Assembly (NCBI RefSeq): GCF_001703635.1
Contig: NZ_LQZT01000048.1
Coordinates: 20,474-84,473 of the forward strand
Source of the DNA: Parahoeflea olei
GTDB lineage: Bacteria; Pseudomonadota; Alphaproteobacteria; Rhizobiales; Rhizobiaceae
Direction: 5' to 3'
Length of the DNA: 64,000 nucleotides
Within the stretch, counting starts at the first letter, position 1. Each line of letters starts with the position of its first letter. Below the pieces are notes generated by a model. It made no database searches and was not told the origin of the DNA. It saw only the letters and a list, made by a program, of their open reading frames with translations. The position numbers were made by a program, and so were the translations under genes. Of this stretch, positions 57,762 through 64,000 are shown piece by piece.

Positions 57762-57788
57762 AAAAAGCCCGGTTTTCCGGGCTTTTTT
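57762..57788 (+). terminator. Rho-independent terminator after tRNA-Leu
   Basis: GCCCGG (57767-57772), loop TTTT and CCGGGC (57777-57782), flanked by AAAAA and TTTTTT. It ends the tRNA transcript, and would also shield the recombinase gene from the tRNA promoter. Confidence 0.92.
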
Positions 57789-57830
57789 GTTTTCTGGTGT
57801 CCGCTCCCGTCCGCTTGCAGCCGGAAACTT

Positions 57831-57993
57831 TGTTGGTATATCTGTTGGTACATTGACCAGAATCCCGATTTCTCGGGGTTTCGATACCAACAGGTTCCGG
57901 CGAGGAGCGCCAAAAGCTCAAGGTTTCCGAGGCTTTGGCAAAGCCCACCAGCAGGGCCGGGGGATACCAACATGGCGCTTACAGATACCAACA
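57831..57993. repeat. Five copies of TGTTGGTA / TACCAACA around the recombinase start
   Basis: TGTTGGTA occurs at 57831-57838 and 57843-57850; its complement, as GATACCAACA, occurs at 57883-57892, 57963-57972 and 57984-57993. The last two flank the start codon. Such short repeats near an integrase gene look like arm-type binding sites for the recombinase or its partner, and their place suggests autoregulation. Confidence 0.65.
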
Positions 57994-59186
57994 TCCGCAA
58001 TCTGAAATCATCCGGCGTGCCAACAAAGCATAGCGATGGCGGCGGGCTGCATGTCCTGCTGACGCCGAACGGCTCAAAGCTGTGGCGGCTTTCCTACCGC
58101 TTCGAGGGCAAGCAGAAGACGCTTGCCCTCGGGGCATATCCCACCGTCTCGCTGGCCGCCGCACGAAAGAGGCGTGAAGAGGCAAAGGCGCTGCTGGCGG
58201 CTGGCACCGATCCCGGCACCGCTGCAAAGGCGGAGAAGGCGGCAAAGCTCGCCGTCACGGAAAATACCTTCCGCACAATTGCCGATGAGCTTCTTGCCAA
58301 GAACCATACGGAAGGCAAGGCCGAGACCACGCTCAATAAGAAGCGCTGGCTTCTCGATATGGCCTGTGCCGACCTTGGAAGCAGGCCCATAACCGAAATC
58401 ACCGCGAAGGAAATCCTCGACTGCCTTCGCAAGATTGAAGCCGTGGGCAACCTTGAAACTGCAAGGCGGATGCGGGGAACCATAGGGCAGGTATTCCGCT
58501 ATGCCATCGCCACGGCGAGAGCCGAGACCGATCCGACCAGCGGGCTTCGAGGAGCGCTCACAGCCCCCACGGTCAGCCACCATGCCGCCATCACCACCTC
58601 GGATAGGTTCGGCGCGCTCATACGGGCCGTGTGGGCCTATGACGGTATGCCGGAAACGCGAATAGCGTTGCAGCTTATGGCGCTCCTCTTCCCGCGTCCG
58701 GGTGAATTGCGGCAAGCCGAATGGAGCGAATTCGATCTTGAGGCGGCAACATGGACAATACCGGCCAGCCGCATGAAGATGCGCCGGGAGCACAAGAAGC
58801 CTTTGTCGAGCGCTGCCGTCGATCTGCTCAAGGAACTGCAAAAGCTGACGGGCGGAGGCCCTCTCGCCTTTCCCGCCGTCCATACGCGTCAGCGGCCCAT
58901 GAGCGAAAACACCCTGAACGCCGCGCTCCGGCGCATGGGCTATACCAAGGAAGAACACACCTCACACGGTTTCCGTTCCAGCGCCTCATCTCTGTTGAAC
59001 GAAAGTGGCAAATGGAACCCGGACGCTATAGAGGCCGAACTTGCCCATCTCGGTGCCGATCAGGTTCGCAAAGCATATCACCGGGCGACCTATTGGGATG
59101 AGCGGGTGAGGATGGCCGAGTGGTGGGCTGGGGAGCTAGACCGTCTGCAAGGCGGAAATGTCATCTCCATGCAACAGAGAACCTAG
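57972..59186 (+). CDS. P4-type tyrosine recombinase (integrase)
   Basis: The 404-residue protein has an N-terminal arm-binding domain (DUF4102: TDTNIRNLKSSGVPTKHSDG with GLHVLLTPNGSKLW), a core-binding domain and a catalytic domain with Arg242 (FPRPGELRQAEW), His332-x-x-Arg335 (HGFRSS), His359 and nucleophile Tyr369 (KAYHRATYW). All catalytic residues are present, so it may be active. ATG at 57972 sits inside one of the TACCAACA repeats; the frame is open back through the tRNA, which is chance. It would integrate the element at tRNA-Leu. Confidence 0.95.
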   Translation: MALTDTNIRNLKSSGVPTKHSDGGGLHVLLTPNGSKLWRLSYRFEGKQKTLALGAYPTVSLAAARKRREEAKALLAAGTDPGTAAKAEKAAKLAVTENTFRTIADELLAKNHTEGKAETTLNKKRWLLDMACADLGSRPITEITAKEILDCLRKIEAVGNLETARRMRGTIGQVFRYAIATARAETDPTSGLRGALTAPTVSHHAAITTSDRFGALIRAVWAYDGMPETRIALQLMALLFPRPGELRQAEWSEFDLEAATWTIPASRMKMRREHKKPLSSAAVDLLKELQKLTGGGPLAFPAVHTRQRPMSENTLNAALRRMGYTKEEHTSHGFRSSASSLLNESGKWNPDAIEAELAHLGADQVRKAYHRATYWDERVRMAEWWAGELDRLQGGNVISMQQRT

Positions 59187-59225
59187 GTATTTGATTCCGG
59201 TACTTGATGGTCCATTATTCGGCTA

Positions 59226-60677
59226 ATGAATTTAGATTCGCACTTTGGAAACGCCGTATTCAGATATCGTTCAATTGATGCGCTACTTGGTGAGCGCAAA
59301 GAACTTGAGCGCCAAACGATCTATTTTGCTTCACCCGAAAATCTAAATGACCCCATGGAGGGAGTAAGGCAGGTTTATTGGCGCGGTGATCGTATCACGT
59401 GGCGCAACCTCCTGCGGCACTACATCATTTGCCTGCACAATCGGTTCTTCGAAGCGCTCTTGACTGAAGATATAGAGCGCCTGACGCCCAACACGATTTC
59501 GGTCTTTCAGTCGTTGGACAACTTTCCAACGCCTGAAGCAAAATCGCTCTGCGAAGCTTGCATCGCGGCGGTGGAAGCCGGTGATCTTCACGCTGCTCTA
59601 ATCGATCTTCTCGCAAGCGCAGAACGAAACATTAGTTTCTCAGAACTGCAGCAATTGCTCCGCACGGTCCATATCGATTGGCTTTTCACGGTTCATCTGG
59701 TTTTCGCTAAACGAGACTTGGCCCCACCTACGGAGGGGAATACCCCCGACCCATCCGGCTTGGTCAACCTTCTGCGAACTCTTCAGACTACAATTCCGCA
59801 AGTCCAAGATCAGCTTTCAGCCCATGGCGTCGATGTATTGCATGAAGTTCAACAACACATGGCTGAGCAAATGACGCTTTTGTCGGCCACGCAGCAAGCG
59901 GACGTATTAAAGCCGAAACGCGAAAGCCTTTTTTTTGAATTCACTTCAGAATACCTCAACAGTCTTCTAAAGCTTGTTTACCCACCATGGTACGTGGCTT
60001 GCTTTTCAGCGCGTCACGACAATGCAGCAATGTGGAGCTACTATGCTGGAAATCATCGCGGCTGCTGCCTTGTTTTCCGAAAACAGGAAACAGGTGACAG
60101 GGTTAGACTTCGCTTAAGGGGGCCGGGCGGTTACGGGGCTGGAGGCACTTTTCGAAGCAACCTAGACCTGCCAGTAGACCGGGTGCGTTACACCACGCAC
60201 GAGCAGCGGATTGAATTTTTCACCAACATTGGTCGACTACCTTTGGACTCAACGCTACGCAACTGGTTTCGTGATGATGACGGCAACACATCCTCTCTTG
60301 CCGAACATCTAAACCCGGAGAAAGAGGAAGCGTGGCGAAACGGTTACTGGGAGAATTTCACGCCGCCGCTCTTGCGCAAACTTCCAGACTGGCAGCATGA
60401 GGAAGAATTGAGGATAGTGATCTCAGACATTCTAGGTATCCACGATTCGCATGACGGTCGTACTTTTACGTATGACTACAACACACTTGACGGCATCATT
60501 TTCGGAATCAACACGAGCCTATCAGACAAGGTGCGGATCATGCGTATCCTTGATAAAAAGCTTGAGAGCAGAACAGTGACCGAGCCATTCAAGCTCTTTC
60601 AGGCTCGCTACAACGCTCGATCAGGACGGATAGAGGCTCACTATCTGAGCCTGATGGAACACACGCGATCAGAGTAG
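59226..60677 (+). CDS. DUF2971 domain protein
   Basis: The 483-residue protein starts FRYRSIDALLGERKELERQ and has YFASPENLNDPMEG and WSYYAGNHRGCCLVFRKQ, which together define DUF2971. The C-terminal third includes LPDWQHEEELRIVIS. No enzyme activity is established for the family; members are frequent in islands and near defence genes. It is cargo of the tRNA-Leu element, 39 bases after the integrase, with visibly lower GC content than the chromosome. A central insertion (about residues 90-230) makes it longer than most members. Confidence 0.82.
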   Translation: MNLDSHFGNAVFRYRSIDALLGERKELERQTIYFASPENLNDPMEGVRQVYWRGDRITWRNLLRHYIICLHNRFFEALLTEDIERLTPNTISVFQSLDNFPTPEAKSLCEACIAAVEAGDLHAALIDLLASAERNISFSELQQLLRTVHIDWLFTVHLVFAKRDLAPPTEGNTPDPSGLVNLLRTLQTTIPQVQDQLSAHGVDVLHEVQQHMAEQMTLLSATQQADVLKPKRESLFFEFTSEYLNSLLKLVYPPWYVACFSARHDNAAMWSYYAGNHRGCCLVFRKQETGDRVRLRLRGPGGYGAGGTFRSNLDLPVDRVRYTTHEQRIEFFTNIGRLPLDSTLRNWFRDDDGNTSSLAEHLNPEKEEAWRNGYWENFTPPLLRKLPDWQHEEELRIVISDILGIHDSHDGRTFTYDYNTLDGIIFGINTSLSDKVRIMRILDKKLESRTVTEPFKLFQARYNARSGRIEAHYLSLMEHTRSE

Positions 60678-60713
60678 CACTGGTTACGAAGATCAAGCAG
60701 CGTGACCTAAACT

Positions 60714-60965
60714 CTAGACGCCCGTAGCATCATCTATTCGCAGAGGATATCCAACAAACAACTCCGCAGGCTGCACACCCAGCGCTCTTGCCAATGCCAA
60801 GAGGCTTTTCACAGTGATGTTTCGCTCACCGCGCTCTATGCCGCCAATGTGGTTCTGATGCAGGTCCGTCAGGCCGGATAATTCCTCTTGCGTCAGGCCA
60901 CGTGCCTTCCTTAACCGACGAACGGCTTCTGCCAACGGTATAAGGTCTTGATCGACGGCGGCCAT
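60714..60965 (-). CDS. XRE-family repressor of the element
   Basis: The 83-residue protein is almost only a helix-turn-helix domain: LAEAVRRLRKARGLTQEELS, then DLHQNHIGGIERGERNITVK and a C-terminal LARALGVQPAELF. It resembles small phage- or plasmid-type repressors. Inverted repeats at 60993-61061 lie directly upstream, between it and the divergent gene at 61111, and are its probable operator. ATG at 60965 with GGAAGG upstream. Confidence 0.88.
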   Translation of the reverse strand: MAAVDQDLIPLAEAVRRLRKARGLTQEELSGLTDLHQNHIGGIERGERNITVKSLLALARALGVQPAELFVGYPLRIDDATGV

Positions 60966-60992
60966 GCTGCATGTGGTCGCCTTCCTTTGTCC

Positions 60993-61061
60993 TATTCACC
61001 ACATCGTATAAGTGTGAATAACGCTTTTATGATGGATTTTATCAATAATCACACTTATACG
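60993..61061. promoter_or_regulatory. Operator region of the XRE gene with nested inverted repeats
   Basis: CGTATAAGTGTGA (61005-61017) and TCACACTTATACG (61049-61061) are a perfect 13-bp inverted repeat 31 bases apart. The left copy is also part of TATTCAC (60993-60999) / GTGAATA (61014-61020). Two such sites about 44 bases centre to centre, between divergent genes, are what a cooperative repressor would bind. Confidence 0.7.
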
Positions 61062-61110
61062 TTTTATTTAATGCCGGCTCATCGGCGACCGATTATGGAC
61101 GTGGCGGGAT

Positions 61111-61896
61111 ATGAGAACCGGCTTTGAGCGATGGCAACAGGATGTTCGAATTCAGGAGAGCTTTGTCGCATTGGGGAAATATAAGAGATTGCTTTTGGTG
61201 GCGTCATTGCCGCTTCTGCTGCTTGGGTTTGGCCTCTCGGCTTTTATCATGCCATTTGCACGCTATGTGGATATCCGCTGTTCTCAGTTCGGAGACCTTG
61301 AGCTTTGCGTCAACAGCCTCAGAAACCCTCGCAGCTTCGCCAACGAGACCGAAATGCCGCCCCGCTTCGAGGTGTCCGGCCCTGCTGTCGAGCACAGGAA
61401 TGTGCGCTACCTTGTTGAGGCTGATGCTACAACGGTTGGCCGTGTGACGGTGCAGATTATCGTCTTGTACAACGGCCTGCGAGCCCCTCGGGCTGCAGAG
61501 ACGGCGGTACAGAAAATGATCGGGCGGACCGCAACACTGCATCTCGGGATCGGCAAAGACGAACGGTCGGCTGATTTCGGAGGTGACATATTTTTGTTCT
61601 GCAACACCTTGGAATACGACATGGAGCCGCTTTCATGGTTCCCAAATCCGGGTCCATACAATGCTGTCTGCGTCGGCGACGACTGGAGCGGTTATGTTTC
61701 TTTCGCGCCAAGCCCGGAAGCTCAGCGGAGCCTTACGCTCTTGCGTAATGCTGTTGGCAACGAAATTAACAAAATCGAGCGTGAATTCTGGGTCCATCGC
61801 ATCGGCCTTACCCTTGCACCACTCGTGCTGTTTCTCATCCTCTCGACAATTGTCTGGATGACGCGCAGGGCGGCAGCGTTCGTGCGGGCGGGCTGA
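61111..61896 (+). CDS. Membrane protein of unknown function
   Basis: The 261-residue protein has one hydrophobic segment near residues 28-50 (LLLVASLPLLLLGFGLSAFI) and another near 232-252 (GLTLAPLVLFLILSTIVWM), so a domain of about 180 residues lies outside the membrane, with four Cys that could pair. I recognise no family. It starts 50 bases after the XRE operator, on the opposite strand to the repressor, and may be controlled by it. Confidence 0.7.
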   Translation: MRTGFERWQQDVRIQESFVALGKYKRLLLVASLPLLLLGFGLSAFIMPFARYVDIRCSQFGDLELCVNSLRNPRSFANETEMPPRFEVSGPAVEHRNVRYLVEADATTVGRVTVQIIVLYNGLRAPRAAETAVQKMIGRTATLHLGIGKDERSADFGGDIFLFCNTLEYDMEPLSWFPNPGPYNAVCVGDDWSGYVSFAPSPEAQRSLTLLRNAVGNEINKIEREFWVHRIGLTLAPLVLFLILSTIVWMTRRAAAFVRAG

Positions 61897-61985
61897 GCGG
61901 CTAGAGGAATGGTGCCGCACGTAGTCAGACGGCGGCTCTGTTCTTCCTCCTCCCCTGTCTGCTTGCTTACCCAGTGAGGCGCATT

Positions 61986-62036
61986 CCATCCGTGCCGCCC
62001 AACCCGCCCGCCGCAGGCGGGGCGGGGCCGGGATGG
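61986..62036. repeat. GC-rich hairpin inside the element
   Basis: CCATCC (61986-61991) and GGATGG (62031-62036) enclose CCCGCCCGCC-GCA-GGCGGGGCGGG, a 10-bp stem with one bulged G (62003-62026). It stands out in AT-richer surroundings, between the genes at 61111 and 62174. It may terminate the first gene or be a small repeated element; there is no T-run. Confidence 0.45.
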
Positions 62037-62173
62037 TGGAGGAGGAAATGGGCCGAGCGGCGCTTGAATCAAGGGAAGAAAACACGAATAGTAGGTTTAA
62101 TACCCCCCTTATTCATTGGGGTCTACCTGCTTGACTACTGTTCGAGCAGGGGCGGGATTAGTGAGGGTCGTAG

Positions 62174-62740
62174 ATGAGATTTCTATTAATTTTGTTGTTG
62201 TTGCTCTTCCCAACTTCCGCTTCGGCGCAATCAGCGCAGAAGGAAGATCAAGTTCGCACATGTGAAGCCATCCTCAGCGACAGCGCAGTTGCTACGCAGT
62301 GCGCGAAGGTCTTCAAGACTTCAGAGACCTGCTGTATCCAATATGACGAAAAGCGGCTGAAGGACGCATGTGGCATGATGTCCGACGTTGATGCGGCGCT
62401 GACTTGCTTCACTGAAATTCACGAAGTTGGTTTCTGGAAAGCAGAATTGTTGCCGGAGAACAAGCCGGGTTTAGCAAACCAGTTCGTTCAGCAGTGGAAG
62501 ATTAACGTCATGCGAGAGTGCTCAAAAGAGCCGACAAAGCAGGCAGCGCTAGAATGCGCCGTTTTGCAAAAAAGCGGCACTCGCTTTGTTTACGGGCAAG
62601 CTAACAAAGAGGTTGCCCAGCAGGCGGTGTCAAACGATCCAATCTTCCAGTTCTGCCGAAAGACGTTCGGTGATTATTGGGTAGGCGTCGAAGAATGTGT
62701 CAAGCAACAGAGAGCGGCTAAGAAACGGCTTGGTCAGTGA
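62174..62740 (+). CDS. Exported cysteine-rich protein of unknown function
   Basis: The 188-residue protein has a clear signal peptide (LLILLLLLFPTSASA) and ten Cys in the mature part, including a CC pair (TCCIQ) and repeated xC motifs (RTCEAIL, TQCAKVF, LTCFTEI, RECSKE, LECAVL, QFCRKTF, EECVKQ), which suggests a disulfide-bonded helical protein in the periplasm or outside. It matches no family I know. Element cargo; ATG at 62174 overlaps the end of a weak upstream frame and has GAGGGTCG nearby. Confidence 0.75.
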   Translation: MRFLLILLLLLFPTSASAQSAQKEDQVRTCEAILSDSAVATQCAKVFKTSETCCIQYDEKRLKDACGMMSDVDAALTCFTEIHEVGFWKAELLPENKPGLANQFVQQWKINVMRECSKEPTKQAALECAVLQKSGTRFVYGQANKEVAQQAVSNDPIFQFCRKTFGDYWVGVEECVKQQRAAKKRLGQ

Positions 62741-62940
62741 AAGAATGCCCTTCACCCGCGCCCGATCCAGCTTGCAACCCCGACCAGCCGCCAAATCGGG
62801 CGCTGATCACTGTGCCGTGTTTCAACGCCGTGCCGATTTCCGTTTGCGTCGATATGGCGTTTCAGATTTTCCACAGTGAACCAGAGGGAAAAGCCGAAAA
62901 ATCAGGGAGTAATATTTAAATGGGATTTATATTCTTCTCT

Positions 62941-63040
62941 CTGGTTCCCGCCCCGTTCTCCACTCCCGGCTTAACCTCACCGGCTCCTCGCTGCGCTCGG
63001 ACCGGTGGGTAGCCTTCGTTCCGAACGGGTCAGGAACCAG
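62941..63040. repeat. 100-bp nested inverted repeat
   Basis: CTGGTTCC-CGC-CCCGTTC (62941-62958) pairs with GAACGGG-TCA-GGAACCAG (63023-63040): 8 + 7 bp with a symmetric 3x3 internal loop. Inside, CACCGG (62978-62983) pairs with CCGGTG (63002-63007). The spacing and symmetry are unlikely by chance and are not explained by any gene. Confidence 0.7.
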
Positions 63041-63258
63041 CAGGAGGAGTGGCGAGAGGCTATTTCATTGAAAATATTATATTATATTATATTCAATAGA
63101 TGATTTTCTGCGCCATATTTTTTGCATAGCGCAAATGCTCGTAGCAATTGACGTGGGTAGTGTTCGGGCCGAAAAGCCGCGAATTTGGAGACCTCCCCCC
63201 CCTGATCCTATGAGCCACACAATCTGGCTACACCCCGGCTACACCGGCGCTCACGCGC

Positions 63259-63281
63259 CCTATGGTATTAACCCATAGGAG
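63259..63281 (+). promoter_or_regulatory. Hairpin overlapping the ribosome-binding site of the next gene
   Basis: CCTATGG (63259-63265), loop TATTAAC and CCATAGG (63273-63279) form a perfect 7-bp hairpin. Its right arm contains the first bases of the AGGAG Shine-Dalgarno (63277-63281) of the gene starting at 63291. It could be a protein operator or a translational switch. Confidence 0.5.
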
Positions 63282-63290
63282 CAATCACCA

Positions 63291-63635
63291 ATGTCCTCGA
63301 CCTCTGTGCTTTCTTCAGCATCCAACGCCACCGTCAACGTGTTCGATACCATCGGCAACACGGCAATGGCAGCAACCAAGATCGTCAACGGTATCGCCAC
63401 AGGCGGCAACATGTTCGAACGCATGATGAATGACATGGACGCAAACCATGCCAAGCGCTCGAAAATCAATCAGGAAAAATACGAGAAGGAACTTCTCGAA
63501 GATGCAGCAAGGACCATCGCCAAGCGTCAGGCCATGATCCAGCGAGAACTTGCCGACGATCCGATTTTCGCGAAACTCTTTGCAGAAAATTATGCAGAGC
63601 TAAAAGCCCTGCTTAATCCTTCGGTATCCGAATAA
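63291..63635 (+). CDS. Small protein of unknown function with coiled-coil C-terminus
   Basis: The 114-residue protein has a Ser/Thr/Asn- and Ala/Gly-rich N-terminal part (residues 1-42) and a charged helical part (NQEKYEKELLEDAARTIAKR) likely to form a coiled coil. It has a good AGGAG site eight bases before ATG 63291 and codon use typical of a gene, so I take it as real. No family recognised. Convergent with the HGG-motif gene. Confidence 0.65.
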   Translation: MSSTSVLSSASNATVNVFDTIGNTAMAATKIVNGIATGGNMFERMMNDMDANHAKRSKINQEKYEKELLEDAARTIAKRQAMIQRELADDPIFAKLFAENYAELKALLNPSVSE

Positions 63636-63680
63636 TACCGAAAACCCTTATCGGAGAAATCCGGTTTGGGTTTATTTATT
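63622..63680. terminator. Candidate bidirectional terminator
   Basis: CGGTAT/ATACCG (63622-63627, 63635-63640) overlaps the stop codon, and AAACCC (63642-63647) / GGGTTT (63668-63673) with inner CGG/CCG follows, before ATTTATT. It lies between two convergent genes. Confidence 0.4.
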
Positions 63681-63975
63681 CGAGATAGCTAATTATCTCA
63701 TCCATTTCTTCAGTCCTTAATTTTACACCCTGCCGAACCTTATCGACCAGCCGCAAAAACCGGTTATTTTCGGCGATGACTTTTAGCTGCTCTTCCGCCT
63801 CGGCAGAGCGGTTGCCGTGCTTCCAAGCATTTCGGTTTCCTTTAGGTGCGCCCGAATTCTTGCCGCCGTGCATACGGCACCGCTTCTTGCCTCTGACGGC
63901 AGGGGACCGGCATTCGCTACCTGACCGGGTTCGTGCTCCACAACGCGGCGCGTTGGCAAGGTTCTCCGGTTGCAT
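63676..63975 (-). CDS. HGG-motif (HGGxSTG-like) small protein
   Basis: The 99-residue basic protein has CGARTRSGSECRSPAVRGKKRC, followed by MHGGKNSGAPKGNRNAWKHG in shortened form HGGxxSGAPKGNxNAxKHG, a motif seen in many small phage- and island-encoded proteins (named HGGxSTG proteins in databases, as I recall). Three Cys and one His before the motif could bind zinc. The function is unknown; phage terminase small-subunit association has been suggested in some contexts. ATG at 63975 is preferred; the frame stays open to the window edge. Confidence 0.75.
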   Translation of the reverse strand: MQPENLANAPRCGARTRSGSECRSPAVRGKKRCRMHGGKNSGAPKGNRNAWKHGNRSAEAEEQLKVIAENNRFLRLVDKVRQGVKLRTEEMDEIISYLE

Positions 63976-64000
63976 GGGGTTGTCCGTGAAATATTTCAAC

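Larger units (their letters stand above)
62741..63290. other. Gene-poor gap with structured DNA
   Basis: No credible gene is seen in these 550 bases. The region holds a nested inverted repeat (62941-63040), four tandem ATATT units at 63074-63093 flanked by ATTGAA/TTCAAT, a seven-C run near 63196, and a hairpin over the next ribosome-binding site. It could contain an origin, a transfer site or a small RNA. Confidence 0.6.
57633..64000 (+). mobile_element. Left end of an integrated element in tRNA-Leu (continues past the window)
   Basis: A P4-type tyrosine recombinase starts 253 bases after tRNA-Leu and points away from it, the classical layout of genomic islands and integrative elements. From here the DNA is visibly AT-richer, genes are small and mostly unknown, and both strands are used irregularly. 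The tRNA 3' end (about 57694-57719) would be attL; no second copy of that sequence is seen before 64000, so attR lies outside. No conjugation or phage structural genes are visible in this part. Confidence 0.8.

Noticed and set aside
62984..63000. CTCGCTGCGCTCGG resembling sequence next to ColE1 origins
   Set aside because: The match is a short GC-rich string; no RNA I/RNA II or other origin features are present.
57633..64000. A second copy of the tRNA-Leu 3' end as attR
   Set aside because: I looked for the terminal segment with TCTGGGCACCA downstream and did not find it within the window.

Overview
The window is GC-rich chromosomal DNA of an alphaproteobacterium, most likely of the Hyphomicrobiales (Rhizobiales), in or near the Rhizobiaceae/Hoeflea group. 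The main support is gene order: tsaB-rimI-fur/mur-olsA-miaB-phoH-ybeY-corC-lnt-phrR-metK-trmB on one strand is the classical rhizobial arrangement. Matches to the Irr iron box at two sites and several rhizobium-type proteins (MbfA, a BTLCP peptidase, a FssA-like Nfu) agree. I cannot fix the genus from sequence alone.

Layout. 1-19000 is a block of minus-strand housekeeping genes: rimP (cut by the window edge), trmB, metK with a structured leader, phrR, lnt, corC-like, ybeY, phoH, miaB, olsA-like, fur/mur, rimI, tsaB, an Nfu Fe-S scaffold with an Irr-type box, a universal stress protein, trpS, murJ and glnD. 19111-21673 holds an overlapping pair: a RimK-type ATP-grasp ligase and a GNAT/C39-peptidase fusion. 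21928-27011 is mixed: an EI24 membrane protein, two small exported proteins with a copper flavour, a GyrI-like domain, nth, a DUF2244 protein and an Ada-like DNA methyltransferase. 27063-33139 carries gpmA, dapB, an MsbA-type ABC exporter, glk, mgsA and mepA. 33290-36660 is a membrane-glycan locus (GT-C-like protein diverging from a GT2 transferase and GtrA). 36665-40071 has an oxidoreductase, a NadV-type phosphoribosyltransferase and zinT.

40172-46264 is the translation block pheT / pheS / rplT / rpmI / infC on the minus strand. Its phe operon is split by three small genes (GFA, DUF2442, DUF4160), and infC starts with ATT. 46458-57400 contains a hydrolase, a BTLCP peptidase, an MFS transporter, mbfA with a perfect Irr-type box, a YiiX-like hydrolase, a SulP transporter without STAS, an O-antigen ligase-like protein, lepA and a DMT exporter.

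At 57633 a tRNA-Leu(CAG) is followed by a P4-type tyrosine recombinase, marking the left end of an integrated element that runs past position 64000. The element is visibly AT-richer and carries a DUF2971 protein, an XRE repressor with a clear operator, several proteins of unknown function, a 100-bp nested inverted repeat in a gene-free gap, and an HGG-motif protein.

Themes: iron and Fe-S control (mur/fur, FssA, MbfA with two Irr-type boxes), methionine/SAM control at metK, and cell-envelope biogenesis (lnt, murJ, mepA, MsbA-like, GT-C/GT2/GtrA, O-antigen ligase). The best candidates for something not fully described are the metK leader pseudoknot, the RimK/GNAT-C39 pair, the insert inside pheST, and the repeat structures of the tRNA-Leu element.
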